Origin: Bacillota bacterium
GTDB taxonomy: Bacteria; Bacillota; UBA994
Length of the DNA: 11,273 nucleotides
Assembly (NCBI GenBank): GCA_018725275.1
Contig: QLUC01000052.1
Span: 1-11,273 of the forward strand
Reading direction: 5' to 3'
Shown here: positions 5,324 to 11,273 of the stretch, piece by piece
How positions within the stretch are numbered: the stretch's first letter is position 1
Layout: each line of letters opens with the position of its first letter
The notes under the pieces: generated by a model
The model's input: only the letters and a program-made list of their open reading frames with translations
Told to the model about the DNA's origin: nothing
Databases searched by the model: none
Made by a program: the position numbers and the translations under genes

Positions 5324-6991
5324 CTAGCCAATGTGTTTTTTATCTCCGGCAGAACTCGCCTCAAGCAAAATCTTAATTGGCACCAACCCTACCAGCACAA
5401 TGATTAGCGCTGGCAAAGCGGTACTAGTCCAGAGTGATTCGGCTGCCATCTGCCACACCCAGACGGCCAAGGTATCGTAGCCCATAGGACGCATCATCAC
5501 TGTGATGGGCAATTCCTTCATGACATCCACAAAAACCAAGACCGCACCTGCCAGAACGCCAGGCATAATCAGCGGTAGCTGCACATCAAAGAGAACCCGC
5601 CTCGCATTTGCTCCTAAAGCCCGCGCCGCAAGTACAGTATTTGGCGTTATTTTCTCCATGCTGGCATCGACACTGCTATAAGCAATGGCCATAAATCTGA
5701 CAATGTAGGCGTACATCAACCCCACGAGAGAACCCGTAAACAATAACCCCGGAGCAAAACCCCATAACTCGCTCGTCATGATGTTCAGCGAATGGTCAAG
5801 AAAAGCCAACGGGAGGAGAATCCCAACGGCGATGACTGCCCCGGGGATGGCATAACCGATAGTGACCAGGCGAGAGAGATTTTGGAGCGTCCTTCTGCCG
5901 CTTAACCGCGACAAACTGGCGACTATCAAAGCCAAGAGCACAACGAGCCCGCCGGCCAAGGATGCCAAAGTGAGACTATTGACGGCCAGGCGCCAGTAGG
6001 TTGCCATCACCGCAGGCGTCAAGATGGCGAGTTCGCGAACTGCCCAGACTAATAGCTGGAGAAGCGGTAAGCCAAAAGCGGCGAAAAGAGTCAAGGCACA
6101 ACAAAGAGTAGCTAGGGCTGCTGTCCACCCACCGAGTCTTACGACCGGAATGCCGGGCAACTTGCCTCTAGATTGATAGTACTTCATCCTGCCGCGATTG
6201 CGATGCTCGATAAGCAGCAAGAAAAGAGAGAACAAGGCGAGCAGCCCAGCCAACTCCGAAGCTGCGCCAAGATCCATCATGCCGTGCCACACGCGCAAGA
6301 TGCCGTCGGCCACCGTTGGAAAGTTAAAATACCTCACGGTGGCGAAATCGGCCAAGGATTCCATGGCCGCCAAGGCCACCCCCGCCGCGATGGAGGGACG
6401 CGCCAACGGTAAAGCGATGGTAAAGAAAGCCCGCAGCTTGCTACTCCCCAATGCCTTGGCCGCTTCAAAATTAGAGCCGGCCTGCTCCTCAAATCCTGCT
6501 TTAGCCAGGAGATAGACGTAGGGGTAGAGCGTCAATGTCATCACCAAGATAGCACCCCAACCGCTGCGGATTTGCGGAAAATAGGCATCTTGCCCCCAGG
6601 TGGAGCGGACAAAAGTGTGAAACGGACCTGCAAAATCAAATAGCGCCATGTAAATGAAACCCATGACATAGGCTGGAATGGCCATGGGCAATACCAGCAT
6701 CCACCGAAATTGTCTTCTGCCAGGAAAGTCAAAGGCAGTAATAAGCCAAGCGAGCCCAGTGCCAATCACCAGCGTTCCCGCGGAAACGCCTAGAAGCAAT
6801 AGGGCCGTGTTCCCGAGGAGCATAGGCAAAATAGTCTGCGCTAGATGCCGCCATACCACAGTGGAGGGCGTTAGCAATGAAGACGCCACTATCACAACAG
6901 GCAAAACCACAAGCGCAATAGTAACATACAAAACCAGAGGCAAGAGGCGACTAGGCCTCTTGCTCTGGTTGGGGTTAGGACTAACAACCAT
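5324..6991 (-). CDS. fbpB: Ferric-iron ABC transporter permease, two fused membrane domains
   Basis: A 555-residue membrane protein holds two BPD_transp_1 domains in one chain, the usual FbpB/FutB arrangement that makes a half-dimer unnecessary. It shows about 12 hydrophobic segments. Two EAA loops, which dock the ATPase, are visible: EAAKALGSSKLRAFFTIALP (176-195) and LAARALGANARRVLFDVQLP (454-473). The run VDVMKELPITVMMRPMGYDT (488-507) is characteristic of iron permeases of this family. The start is ATG with AAGGATC about 11 nt upstream, and the gene lies 18 nt after the binding-protein stop and 17 nt before the ATPase start, forming a tight three-gene operon. No truncation or frameshift is seen. 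Confidence 0.93.
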   Translation of the reverse strand: MVVSPNPNQSKRPSRLLPLVLYVTIALVVLPVVIVASSLLTPSTVVWRHLAQTILPMLLGNTALLLLGVSAGTLVIGTGLAWLITAFDFPGRRQFRWMLVLPMAIPAYVMGFIYMALFDFAGPFHTFVRSTWGQDAYFPQIRSGWGAILVMTLTLYPYVYLLAKAGFEEQAGSNFEAAKALGSSKLRAFFTIALPLARPSIAAGVALAAMESLADFATVRYFNFPTVADGILRVWHGMMDLGAASELAGLLALFSLFLLLIEHRNRGRMKYYQSRGKLPGIPVVRLGGWTAALATLCCALTLFAAFGLPLLQLLVWAVRELAILTPAVMATYWRLAVNSLTLASLAGGLVVLLALIVASLSRLSGRRTLQNLSRLVTIGYAIPGAVIAVGILLPLAFLDHSLNIMTSELWGFAPGLLFTGSLVGLMYAYIVRFMAIAYSSVDASMEKITPNTVLAARALGANARRVLFDVQLPLIMPGVLAGAVLVFVDVMKELPITVMMRPMGYDTLAVWVWQMAAESLWTSTALPALIIVLVGLVPIKILLEASSAGDKKHIG

Positions 6992-7009
6992 TAATTATCA
7001 GATCCTTTT

Positions 7010-8044
7010 TTAGCGATATCCCGCCCGATTCAAAAGCTCGACGGCGTCTTTTTGCAGACGTCCGTATTCACCGATGTTAAGGGGGTCGGTCTTAAACTCA
7101 CCAAATGCGGCAATAATTGGGTGCGCCGCTACCTTTGGGTTTGCGGGAAACTCATGGTTGGAACCGGCAAATAGCTCCTGCCCATTGGGACCACTGAGCC
7201 ATTCTAATAGCTTGATCGCATTAGCGCGATTGCGCGCATGTGCGGTGATTCCTGCGCCGCTAATATTGACATGCGCTCCCCGATCACCTTGGTTCGCCCA
7301 AAAAACCTTAATGGGGAAGTTAGGATTGCCCTCGAGTAAACGACCAAGATAGTAGTGGTTGGTGATGGCGACATCACCCTGTCCGGCTGCTAGTGCTTCC
7401 AGTATGCGGGTATCGCTATCGATGAGAATAGTTTCATTGGCCACAAAACCCCGCACTATTGCTTCGGCTCCGGCGTTGCCATGGGCCGCTATTAAGCTGG
7501 AAACCAAAGATTGAGTGTACGAATGGGTCGACGGGCGCATAATGAGACGCCCTTTCCATTTGGGGTCGGTTAAGGCCTCAATAGTAGAAAGTTGCTCGGG
7601 GGATACCCGGTCGGGATGATACATGATGGTGCGGACTCGCCTAGTCAGGCCAAACCAGCGATTATTGGTGTCGCGCAAGTTAGCAGGGATATTATTCTGC
7701 AGTATCGTGCTCTGCACCTCGGCCAGCAGACCGTCTTGACCGGCGAGCCAAAGGTTGCCGGCATCGACGGCAATATACATGTCGGCTAGGGTATGTTTGC
7801 CTTCGGCCTGAAGACGCAAGCGCAGCGCGGCGTCACTGCCGGTCGTGAATCGAACTTCAATACCGGTCTGTTTGGTGAATTCTTGAAATACCGGCTCCAC
7901 GCCGTAATGCCGAGAGGTGTAGATGTTAATAACCTGCCCTGCCGCTACATCACGGTTATTAGCGCGACCGACGAACAGGCCTACCCCAAATAAAGCGATC
8001 ACCAGCAGAACAACCAGCCCGGCAAATAAATGTTTTTTGTTCAT
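7010..8044 (-). CDS. fbpA: Ferric-iron-binding protein of the ABC importer (FbpA/FutA type)
   Basis: This 344-residue solute-binding protein captures Fe3+ outside the membrane and delivers it to the permease. The N-terminus is MNKKH followed by one hydrophobic helix (about 6-26). The mature part begins INIYTSRHY (Y42, H46, Y47), as in FutA-like proteins. RTIMYHP (Y142) and the adjacent pair in NHYYLGR (Y231, Y232) match the tyrosines that bind iron in the FbpA/FutA family. There is no cysteine lipobox, which is notable if the organism has a single membrane: the protein would be membrane-anchored through an uncleaved helix, or exported by a Sec signal ending near VGRA. The ATG is preceded by GAGGAGGG with a 5-nt gap. 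It is the first gene of the operon, behind a promoter with a Fur box. Confidence 0.93.
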   Translation of the reverse strand: MNKKHLFAGLVVLLVIALFGVGLFVGRANNRDVAAGQVINIYTSRHYGVEPVFQEFTKQTGIEVRFTTGSDAALRLRLQAEGKHTLADMYIAVDAGNLWLAGQDGLLAEVQSTILQNNIPANLRDTNNRWFGLTRRVRTIMYHPDRVSPEQLSTIEALTDPKWKGRLIMRPSTHSYTQSLVSSLIAAHGNAGAEAIVRGFVANETILIDSDTRILEALAAGQGDVAITNHYYLGRLLEGNPNFPIKVFWANQGDRGAHVNISGAGITAHARNRANAIKLLEWLSGPNGQELFAGSNHEFPANPKVAAHPIIAAFGEFKTDPLNIGEYGRLQKDAVELLNRAGYR

Positions 8045-8073
8045 AGTTACCCTCCTCTTGTTCTTTCGAACAT

Positions 8074-8092
8074 GATAATGATTTTCATTAAC
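8074..8092. promoter_or_regulatory. Fur box
   Basis: The plus strand reads GATAATGATTTTCATTAAC, 16 of 19 matches to the classical Fur consensus. It lies directly after the -10 box on the minus strand and covers the predicted transcription start near 8086. Iron-bound Fur should therefore block initiation of the iron-importer operon when iron is plentiful. Site recognised by eye; the regulator gene is not in the window. Confidence 0.85.
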
Positions 8093-8121
8093 AATATATC
8101 AGGGAGGGTAGGGGTTGTCAA
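8093..8121 (-). promoter_or_regulatory. Sigma-A-type promoter of the iron-importer operon
   Basis: On the minus strand, a perfect TTGACA (8116-8121), a 17-nt spacer, and TATATT (8093-8098, 5 of 6). It is the best promoter in the window; the adjacent Fur box makes it iron-repressible. Confidence 0.9.
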
Positions 8122-8159
8122 GAGCCGATTTCCACTTATTTTAGTTCGTCATGCCTTCG

Positions 8160-9230
8160 CTAGTCCGCGTTTAGTTCTGACACTTTTGCGGCATCCAGTC
8201 TCTTGACTAATTCCACAACAAGCTTGACGGCCTGCTCATAATCATCACGGTGAATTATGCCGTAGTGGCTGTGAATGTAGCGTGTGGGCACGGCGATCAC
8301 CAAGCTCGGCACGCCGCGTCCGTTAATGTGCATGCGCCCAGCATCGGTGCCACCGCCGGGCATCACATCAAACTGCAACGGTATGCCTACTTCCTTGGCC
8401 ACATCAATGACAAAATTCCTTAGCTTGACATGCGGTACCATGGAGGCGTCGTAGAGCAATATCGCGGGCCCCTTGCCAAGTTTTTCGCTCATTTTTTCCG
8501 CTCCGGGAGTATCTCCGGCGATGCCCACTTCCAAGGCGATCCCTATGTCAGGATTGACCACAAAAGAACTGGTGGTCGCCCCGCGCAACCCCACCTCCTC
8601 TTGTACGGTGCCGACCCCGTAAACCGTATTGCCATGCTCGACCCCCTGCAGGGCCTTCAGGACTTCAATAAACAGGGCACAGCCAAGGCGGTCATCCCAG
8701 GCCTTTGCCATCAAGTATTTTTCATTTTTCATGACTGTGAACTGGGCATCAGGCACGATTGCATCACCAAGACGAATGCCAAACTCTTCCGTGGCCTCTT
8801 TTTCATCAGCGGCACAGACATCAATGAACATATCGTCTTTATCTACAACCTTGTTGCGCTCGTCCGCACTGAGTATATGCGGAGGCTTCGACCCGATAAT
8901 GCCGGTGATATCACCCTTACCGGTCTTGATGATGACCTTCTGCCCGAGCATCACTTGGCTCCACCAGCCACCAAGAGTCTGAAACTTGATGAAACCTTCC
9001 TTCGTCACCTTGCTGACCATAAAACCGATTTCGTCCATGTGGCCGGCGAGCATAATGCGAGGACCGTCGGCAGTCCCCGGCTTCTTGCAAATGATGCTTC
9101 CCAAGCGATCGGTGCTGATCTCAGCGTACCCCTCTAGGTAGGTGCGAATAATCTTACGCACCTCGTGCTCAAACCCAGGGACTCCCGGGGCATCAGTAAT
9201 TTCCTTGAGTAGTGTTAATGTGTTGTCCAT
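8160..9230 (-). CDS. M42-family metallo-aminopeptidase (glutamyl aminopeptidase / YsdC-FrvX type)
   Basis: From the ATG at 9230 this encodes 356 residues, the usual M42 length. The co-catalytic metal site is complete: HMDE (H64, D66), AWDDR (D179/D180), VQEEVG (E211 general base, E212), ALEVGIAGDTPG (E234) and RYIHSHYG (H320). M42 enzymes are cytosolic, form tetrahedral 12-mers and remove N-terminal residues from peptides; some homologues were misnamed endoglucanases. Substrate preference cannot be read here. The upstream ATG at 9293 would add 21 residues inside the preceding gene, and AGGGGGTT sits 5-7 nt before the ATG at 9230, so I chose the latter. It begins 10 nt after the SRPBCC gene stop and is the last gene of the aminotransferase operon. 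No terminator is evident between it and the iron-operon promoter. Confidence 0.93.
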   Translation of the reverse strand: MDNTLTLLKEITDAPGVPGFEHEVRKIIRTYLEGYAEISTDRLGSIICKKPGTADGPRIMLAGHMDEIGFMVSKVTKEGFIKFQTLGGWWSQVMLGQKVIIKTGKGDITGIIGSKPPHILSADERNKVVDKDDMFIDVCAADEKEATEEFGIRLGDAIVPDAQFTVMKNEKYLMAKAWDDRLGCALFIEVLKALQGVEHGNTVYGVGTVQEEVGLRGATTSSFVVNPDIGIALEVGIAGDTPGAEKMSEKLGKGPAILLYDASMVPHVKLRNFVIDVAKEVGIPLQFDVMPGGGTDAGRMHINGRGVPSLVIAVPTRYIHSHYGIIHRDDYEQAVKLVVELVKRLDAAKVSELNAD

Positions 9231-9240
9231 GACCAACCCC

Positions 9241-9675
9241 CTAGCGTTCACAGATTTGCTTGATAGCCGCGAGCATTCCCGCACTGTTTTCACGAACCTT
9301 TTTCTTTAATAGGGGGTTAAGAAGCGCCGCGACCATGGGCATGCCAAATTCGAAGTCAACAGTCAGCACAATTTTCACTCCGTCAGCGACTTCGCTCAAC
9401 TGCCAATATCCCTCGAACTTCTTCAGGTCGCCACTGACTTGAGTGTATTCGATGCGGTGCTGCGCCGGGTAGAAGACGTCGCGCTCCTTCCACTTAATGA
9501 CGCGGCCGTCTACATTGCTCACCCAGCTACTCACCGTGCTATTATCGCCACGCTCTTCGACCTTGACACTTTGCAGGTTGGGCATGAACTTGGGGTAGCC
9601 CTCCATGTCCATGACGATACTCCATATAGGCGCGATCTCACCGGTGACGATAGTAGAAACTTCTATGTACGGCAT
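9241..9675 (-). CDS. SRPBCC / COQ10-like (polyketide cyclase family) lipid-binding protein
   Basis: A 144-residue single-domain protein begins MPYIEVSTIVTGEIAPIWSIVMDMEGYPKF, with a typical START-like N-terminal strand and helix. It continues with NLQSVKVEERGD, a KWKERDVFYP strand and a GYWQLSEVADGVKIVLTVDF pair of strands. The long C-terminal helix includes LLKKKVRENSAGMLAAIK. This is the helix-grip fold of the polyketide_cyc/COQ10 group, which binds hydrophobic small molecules; ligand and catalytic role are unknown. The ATG at 9675 has AGGAGGG 5 nt upstream, which beats the alternative ATG at 9696 inside the aminotransferase gene. That ribosome site overlaps the aminotransferase stop, so the two genes are probably translationally coupled. 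It is cytosolic, with no signal peptide. Confidence 0.88.
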   Translation of the reverse strand: MPYIEVSTIVTGEIAPIWSIVMDMEGYPKFMPNLQSVKVEERGDNSTVSSWVSNVDGRVIKWKERDVFYPAQHRIEYTQVSGDLKKFEGYWQLSEVADGVKIVLTVDFEFGMPMVAALLNPLLKKKVRENSAGMLAAIKQICER

Positions 9676-9685
9676 ATCTTCCCTC

Positions 9686-10948
9686 CTAAATATCATCCTT
9701 CATTTCTGATGCTTGGGCAAAGATTTTCTCCCAAATGCTAATCGCCGACGCCACTTCCTCTTCGGTAATAACCAAGGGTGGCTCGACCCGGATAACTTTC
9801 GGATTGTTAAGTGTGTAAGCCGCCAGCACCTTGTTGTTGACTAACTCAGCAATGGCATAGCCTGCATAACCCGCATCCGCAAACTCTATGCCGATGAGAA
9901 GCCCTTTGCCCCGCACCGCCGCCACCACCTCGGGGTACTTTTCCCGTGCGGCGTGGAAAGATTGCAGGAACTTGTTGCCCATGGCCTCGGCCTTAGACGA
10001 CAGATTCTCCTCAACTGTTACCTTGATGGCCGCAATGGCAGCGGCGCAGGCCAGCGGATTACCCCCAAAAGTCGAGGTGTGCAGGAAGGGCGATTCACTC
10101 ATACCCTGCCATAAGTGCGGCCTAGCCACAATCGCCCCGATGGGCATTATTCCGCCGCCTAATGCTTTCGCTAAGCAAAGAATGTCAGGCACAACACCCT
10201 CATGTTCTACGGCAAACAATTTGCCGGTACGGCCCATGCCCGTTTGCACTTCATCGGCGATAAGCAGTACTCCAAAAGCATCACATATCTCTCTTAACTC
10301 TCTCAAGTACCCAGGCGGGGGCACGATGACTCCACCCTCCCCCTGGATCGGCTCCACAATGACGGCCGCAGTATCGTCGTCAATGGCCTCGCGTACTGCC
10401 TGGGCATCGCCATAAGCCACATGCTTGAAGCCTGGCAACAGGGGCAAGAATGGGTTTCGAAAAAGCTCACGCCCGGTAGCACTCAGTGCACCAAGGGTCT
10501 TGCCGTGAAACGCCCCCTGAGTGGATATAATGCCTTGTTTTTTCGTAGCTAACTTCGCGAGCTTGAGAGCAGCCTCCACTGCCTCGGTCCCACTATTGCC
10601 AAAAAAGGAGTACTGGAGATCGCCCGGCGTCACCTCGGCCAACAATTCGGCTAAATCGGCCATAGGCTTATTTAGCAAAATCTTGGTCGGCATGGCCATG
10701 CGGTCAAGCTGGTTCTTGACTGCCTCCACAATCTTCGGGTGGGAGTGCCCCGCACCAAACATGCCGTAACCTCCCAACAAGTCAAGGTACTGGTCCCCCT
10801 TGATATCGGTGACGGTACTGCCCCTTGCTTCCCACTCGACGGTGGCCAAGCCCATGTAACGGAAAAGACGCGACAAACCAGGATTCAAGTAGCGCTCATA
10901 TTTTTCAATAATCTCTTCGGCCATCAAGGTGGCATCTGTATGTACCAT
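9686..10948 (-). CDS. Class-III PLP-dependent aminotransferase (putrescine/ornithine-type)
   Basis: From the ATG at 10948 this encodes 420 residues, a full-length class-III (omega) aminotransferase. Family marks include GGYGMFGAGHSHP (59-71), the phosphate-binding NSGTEA (118-123), GAFHGKTLGALS (145-156), VEPIQGEGG (198-206), ADEVQTGMGRTG with the PLP-ring aspartate D232, the Schiff-base lysine in LAKALGGG (K261), and STFGGNP. It moves an amino group from a terminal amine such as putrescine, ornithine or another diamine to a keto acid. The N-terminal block NPGLSRLFRYMG resembles putrescine-aminotransferase-like (PatA) sequences, but the donor cannot be fixed by sight. The ATG was chosen for AGGAGGG 6 nt upstream; an ATG at 10990 would start inside the promoter and operator. 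It is first in an operon with an SRPBCC protein and an M42 peptidase. Confidence 0.93.
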   Translation of the reverse strand: MVHTDATLMAEEIIEKYERYLNPGLSRLFRYMGLATVEWEARGSTVTDIKGDQYLDLLGGYGMFGAGHSHPKIVEAVKNQLDRMAMPTKILLNKPMADLAELLAEVTPGDLQYSFFGNSGTEAVEAALKLAKLATKKQGIISTQGAFHGKTLGALSATGRELFRNPFLPLLPGFKHVAYGDAQAVREAIDDDTAAVIVEPIQGEGGVIVPPPGYLRELREICDAFGVLLIADEVQTGMGRTGKLFAVEHEGVVPDILCLAKALGGGIMPIGAIVARPHLWQGMSESPFLHTSTFGGNPLACAAAIAAIKVTVEENLSSKAEAMGNKFLQSFHAAREKYPEVVAAVRGKGLLIGIEFADAGYAGYAIAELVNNKVLAAYTLNNPKVIRVEPPLVITEEEVASAISIWEKIFAQASEMKDDI

Positions 10949-10981
10949 GTCTATCCCTCCTACGTCATCTTTACCACATAA

Positions 10982-11009
10982 ATTGTACACTACCTAGTGT
11001 ACAAATCAA
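10982..11009 (-). promoter_or_regulatory. Promoter of the aminotransferase operon
   Basis: On the minus strand, TTGATT (11004-11009), a 16-nt spacer and TACAAT (10982-10987, 5 of 6). The inverted repeat at 10983-11004 spans the spacer and overlaps the -10 box. Its -35 lies right after the T-tract of the upstream tRNA-Pro terminator. Confidence 0.6.
10983..11004. promoter_or_regulatory. Perfect 10-2-10 inverted repeat, probable operator
   Basis: Left arm TTGTACACTA, spacer CC, right arm TAGTGTACAA, an exact reverse complement. It occupies the space between the -35 and -10 boxes of the aminotransferase promoter, the classic position for a repressor. The size would suit a dimeric regulator such as a GntR- or TetR-family member, but the protein is not in the window and the assignment is inference. 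Confidence 0.75.
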
Positions 11010-11011
11010 AT

Positions 11012-11050
11012 AAAAAACCACTCCCTCAGCGAATCGCATCAGGAAGTGGT
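11012..11050 (-). terminator. Rho-independent terminator of tRNA-Pro(GGG)
   Basis: On the minus strand, a 10-bp stem ACCACTTCCT/AGGGAGTGGT (one G-U) with a 14-nt loop is followed by TTTTTTATTT. It lies 13 nt downstream of the tRNA gene and insulates it from the aminotransferase operon. Confidence 0.85.
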
Positions 11051-11062
11051 CTTCAAAACAAA

Positions 11063-11140
11063 TGGTCGGGCTGACAGGACTTGAACCTGCGACCTCTTGC
11101 ACCCCAAGCAAGCGCGCTAGCCAAACTGCGCTACAGCCCG
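11063..11140 (-). tRNA. tRNA-Pro (anticodon GGG)
   Basis: The acceptor CGGGCTG/CAGCCCG is followed by A73 and an encoded CCA. The anticodon stem CTTGC/GCAAG carries loop TTGGGGT, giving GGG. The T-loop is GTTCAAGTC. About four fifths of positions agree with the tRNA-Pro(UGG) at 2433-2510 on the other strand. Confidence 0.96.
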
Positions 11141-11150
11141 TCGCTTGCTT

Positions 11151-11179
11151 ATTATAGCCTAGAGGTACATGTTTGGCAA
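11151..11179 (-). promoter_or_regulatory. Promoter of tRNA-Pro(GGG)
   Basis: On the minus strand, TTGCCA (11174-11179, 5 of 6), a 17-nt spacer and a perfect TATAAT (11151-11156). The predicted start is a few bases before the tRNA 5' end. Confidence 0.85.
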
Positions 11180-11212
11180 GCAAAATACCCTTTTGCTAAA
11201 GAATTATCGCCA

Positions 11213-11272
11213 TCAACCCGCCACTACCTTATTAACTCCTCGCTCTGCTTCACGAGTGACCCTGCGTCTTAC
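11213..11272 (-). CDS. Possible C-terminal end of a gene entering from the right edge
   Basis: One minus-strand frame stays open from 11272 to a TGA at 11213-11215 and would end ...TREAERGVNKVVAG. The residue mix is plausible for protein, but 19 codons are too few to judge, and the other two frames stop early. A short 7-bp inverted repeat (AGCAAAA/TTTTGCT, 11179-11197) follows but lacks a T-tract. Function cannot be assigned. Confidence 0.25.
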   Translation of the reverse strand, partial: VRRRVTREAERGVNKVVAG

Positions 11273-11273
11273 C

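Noticed and set aside
8430..9137. 235-codon open frame on the plus strand
   Set aside because: It is antisense to the M42 peptidase, whose metal-site motifs are all intact in the other strand. It has no family-like motifs, and the frame is open as a by-product of the peptidase codon usage.
9888..10415. 175-codon open frame on the plus strand
   Set aside because: It is antisense to the class-III aminotransferase, Ser/Ala/Pro-rich without motifs, and lacks a convincing ribosome site.
11179..11197. Inverted repeat AGCAAAA/TTTTGCT as a terminator
   Set aside because: It is AT-rich with a 5-nt loop and no following T-tract on either strand; it also touches the tRNA-Pro -35 box. Probably chance or a minor element.

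Overview
The window looks like a chromosomal segment of a Bacillota (Clostridia-like) bacterium of moderate GC. The reasons are strong AGGAGG-type ribosome sites, frequent GTG and TTG starts, CCA ends encoded in every tRNA gene, sigma-A-type promoters and a classical Fur box. The species cannot be named from sequence alone. Almost all protein genes lie on the minus strand, and the intergenic gaps are short (none over 300 bp).

Left block (1-2254): a YtcJ-type metal-dependent amidohydrolase runs off the left edge. It is translationally coupled behind a 249-residue glycine-rich protein that I do not recognise. A 51-residue double-CxxC zinc-ribbon protein is divergent from this pair. Middle block (2327-2974): a plus-strand six-gene tRNA cluster (Pro-UGG, Glu-UUC, Thr-UGU, Gln-UUG, Lys-UUU, Leu-UAG) has two candidate promoters in front and a rho-independent terminator behind.

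Central minus-strand block (8121 down to 2982): a complete ferric-iron ABC importer consists of a binding protein, a fused 12-helix-type permease and an ATPase with a TOBE-like tail. It reads from a near-consensus promoter whose start-site region is covered by a Fur box. Nucleoside diphosphate kinase (TTG start) and an overlapping CPBP-family membrane protease follow with no evident terminator between them, so they may receive read-through from the iron operon.

Right block (11272 down to 8160): a tRNA-Pro(GGG) gene has its own promoter and terminator. Next is an operon of a class-III PLP aminotransferase, an SRPBCC/COQ10-like lipid-binding protein and an M42 aminopeptidase. Its promoter contains a perfect 10-2-10 inverted repeat, a likely operator for an unknown repressor.

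I see no phage, CRISPR, transposon or defence system. Most of the region is ordinary core-genome content. The points most worth a second look are the unrecognised 249-residue protein and its neighbours, the aminotransferase-operon operator, the A1-U72 pair in tRNA-Gln, the altered HAAD active-site motif of Ndk, and the iron-binding protein without a lipobox cysteine.
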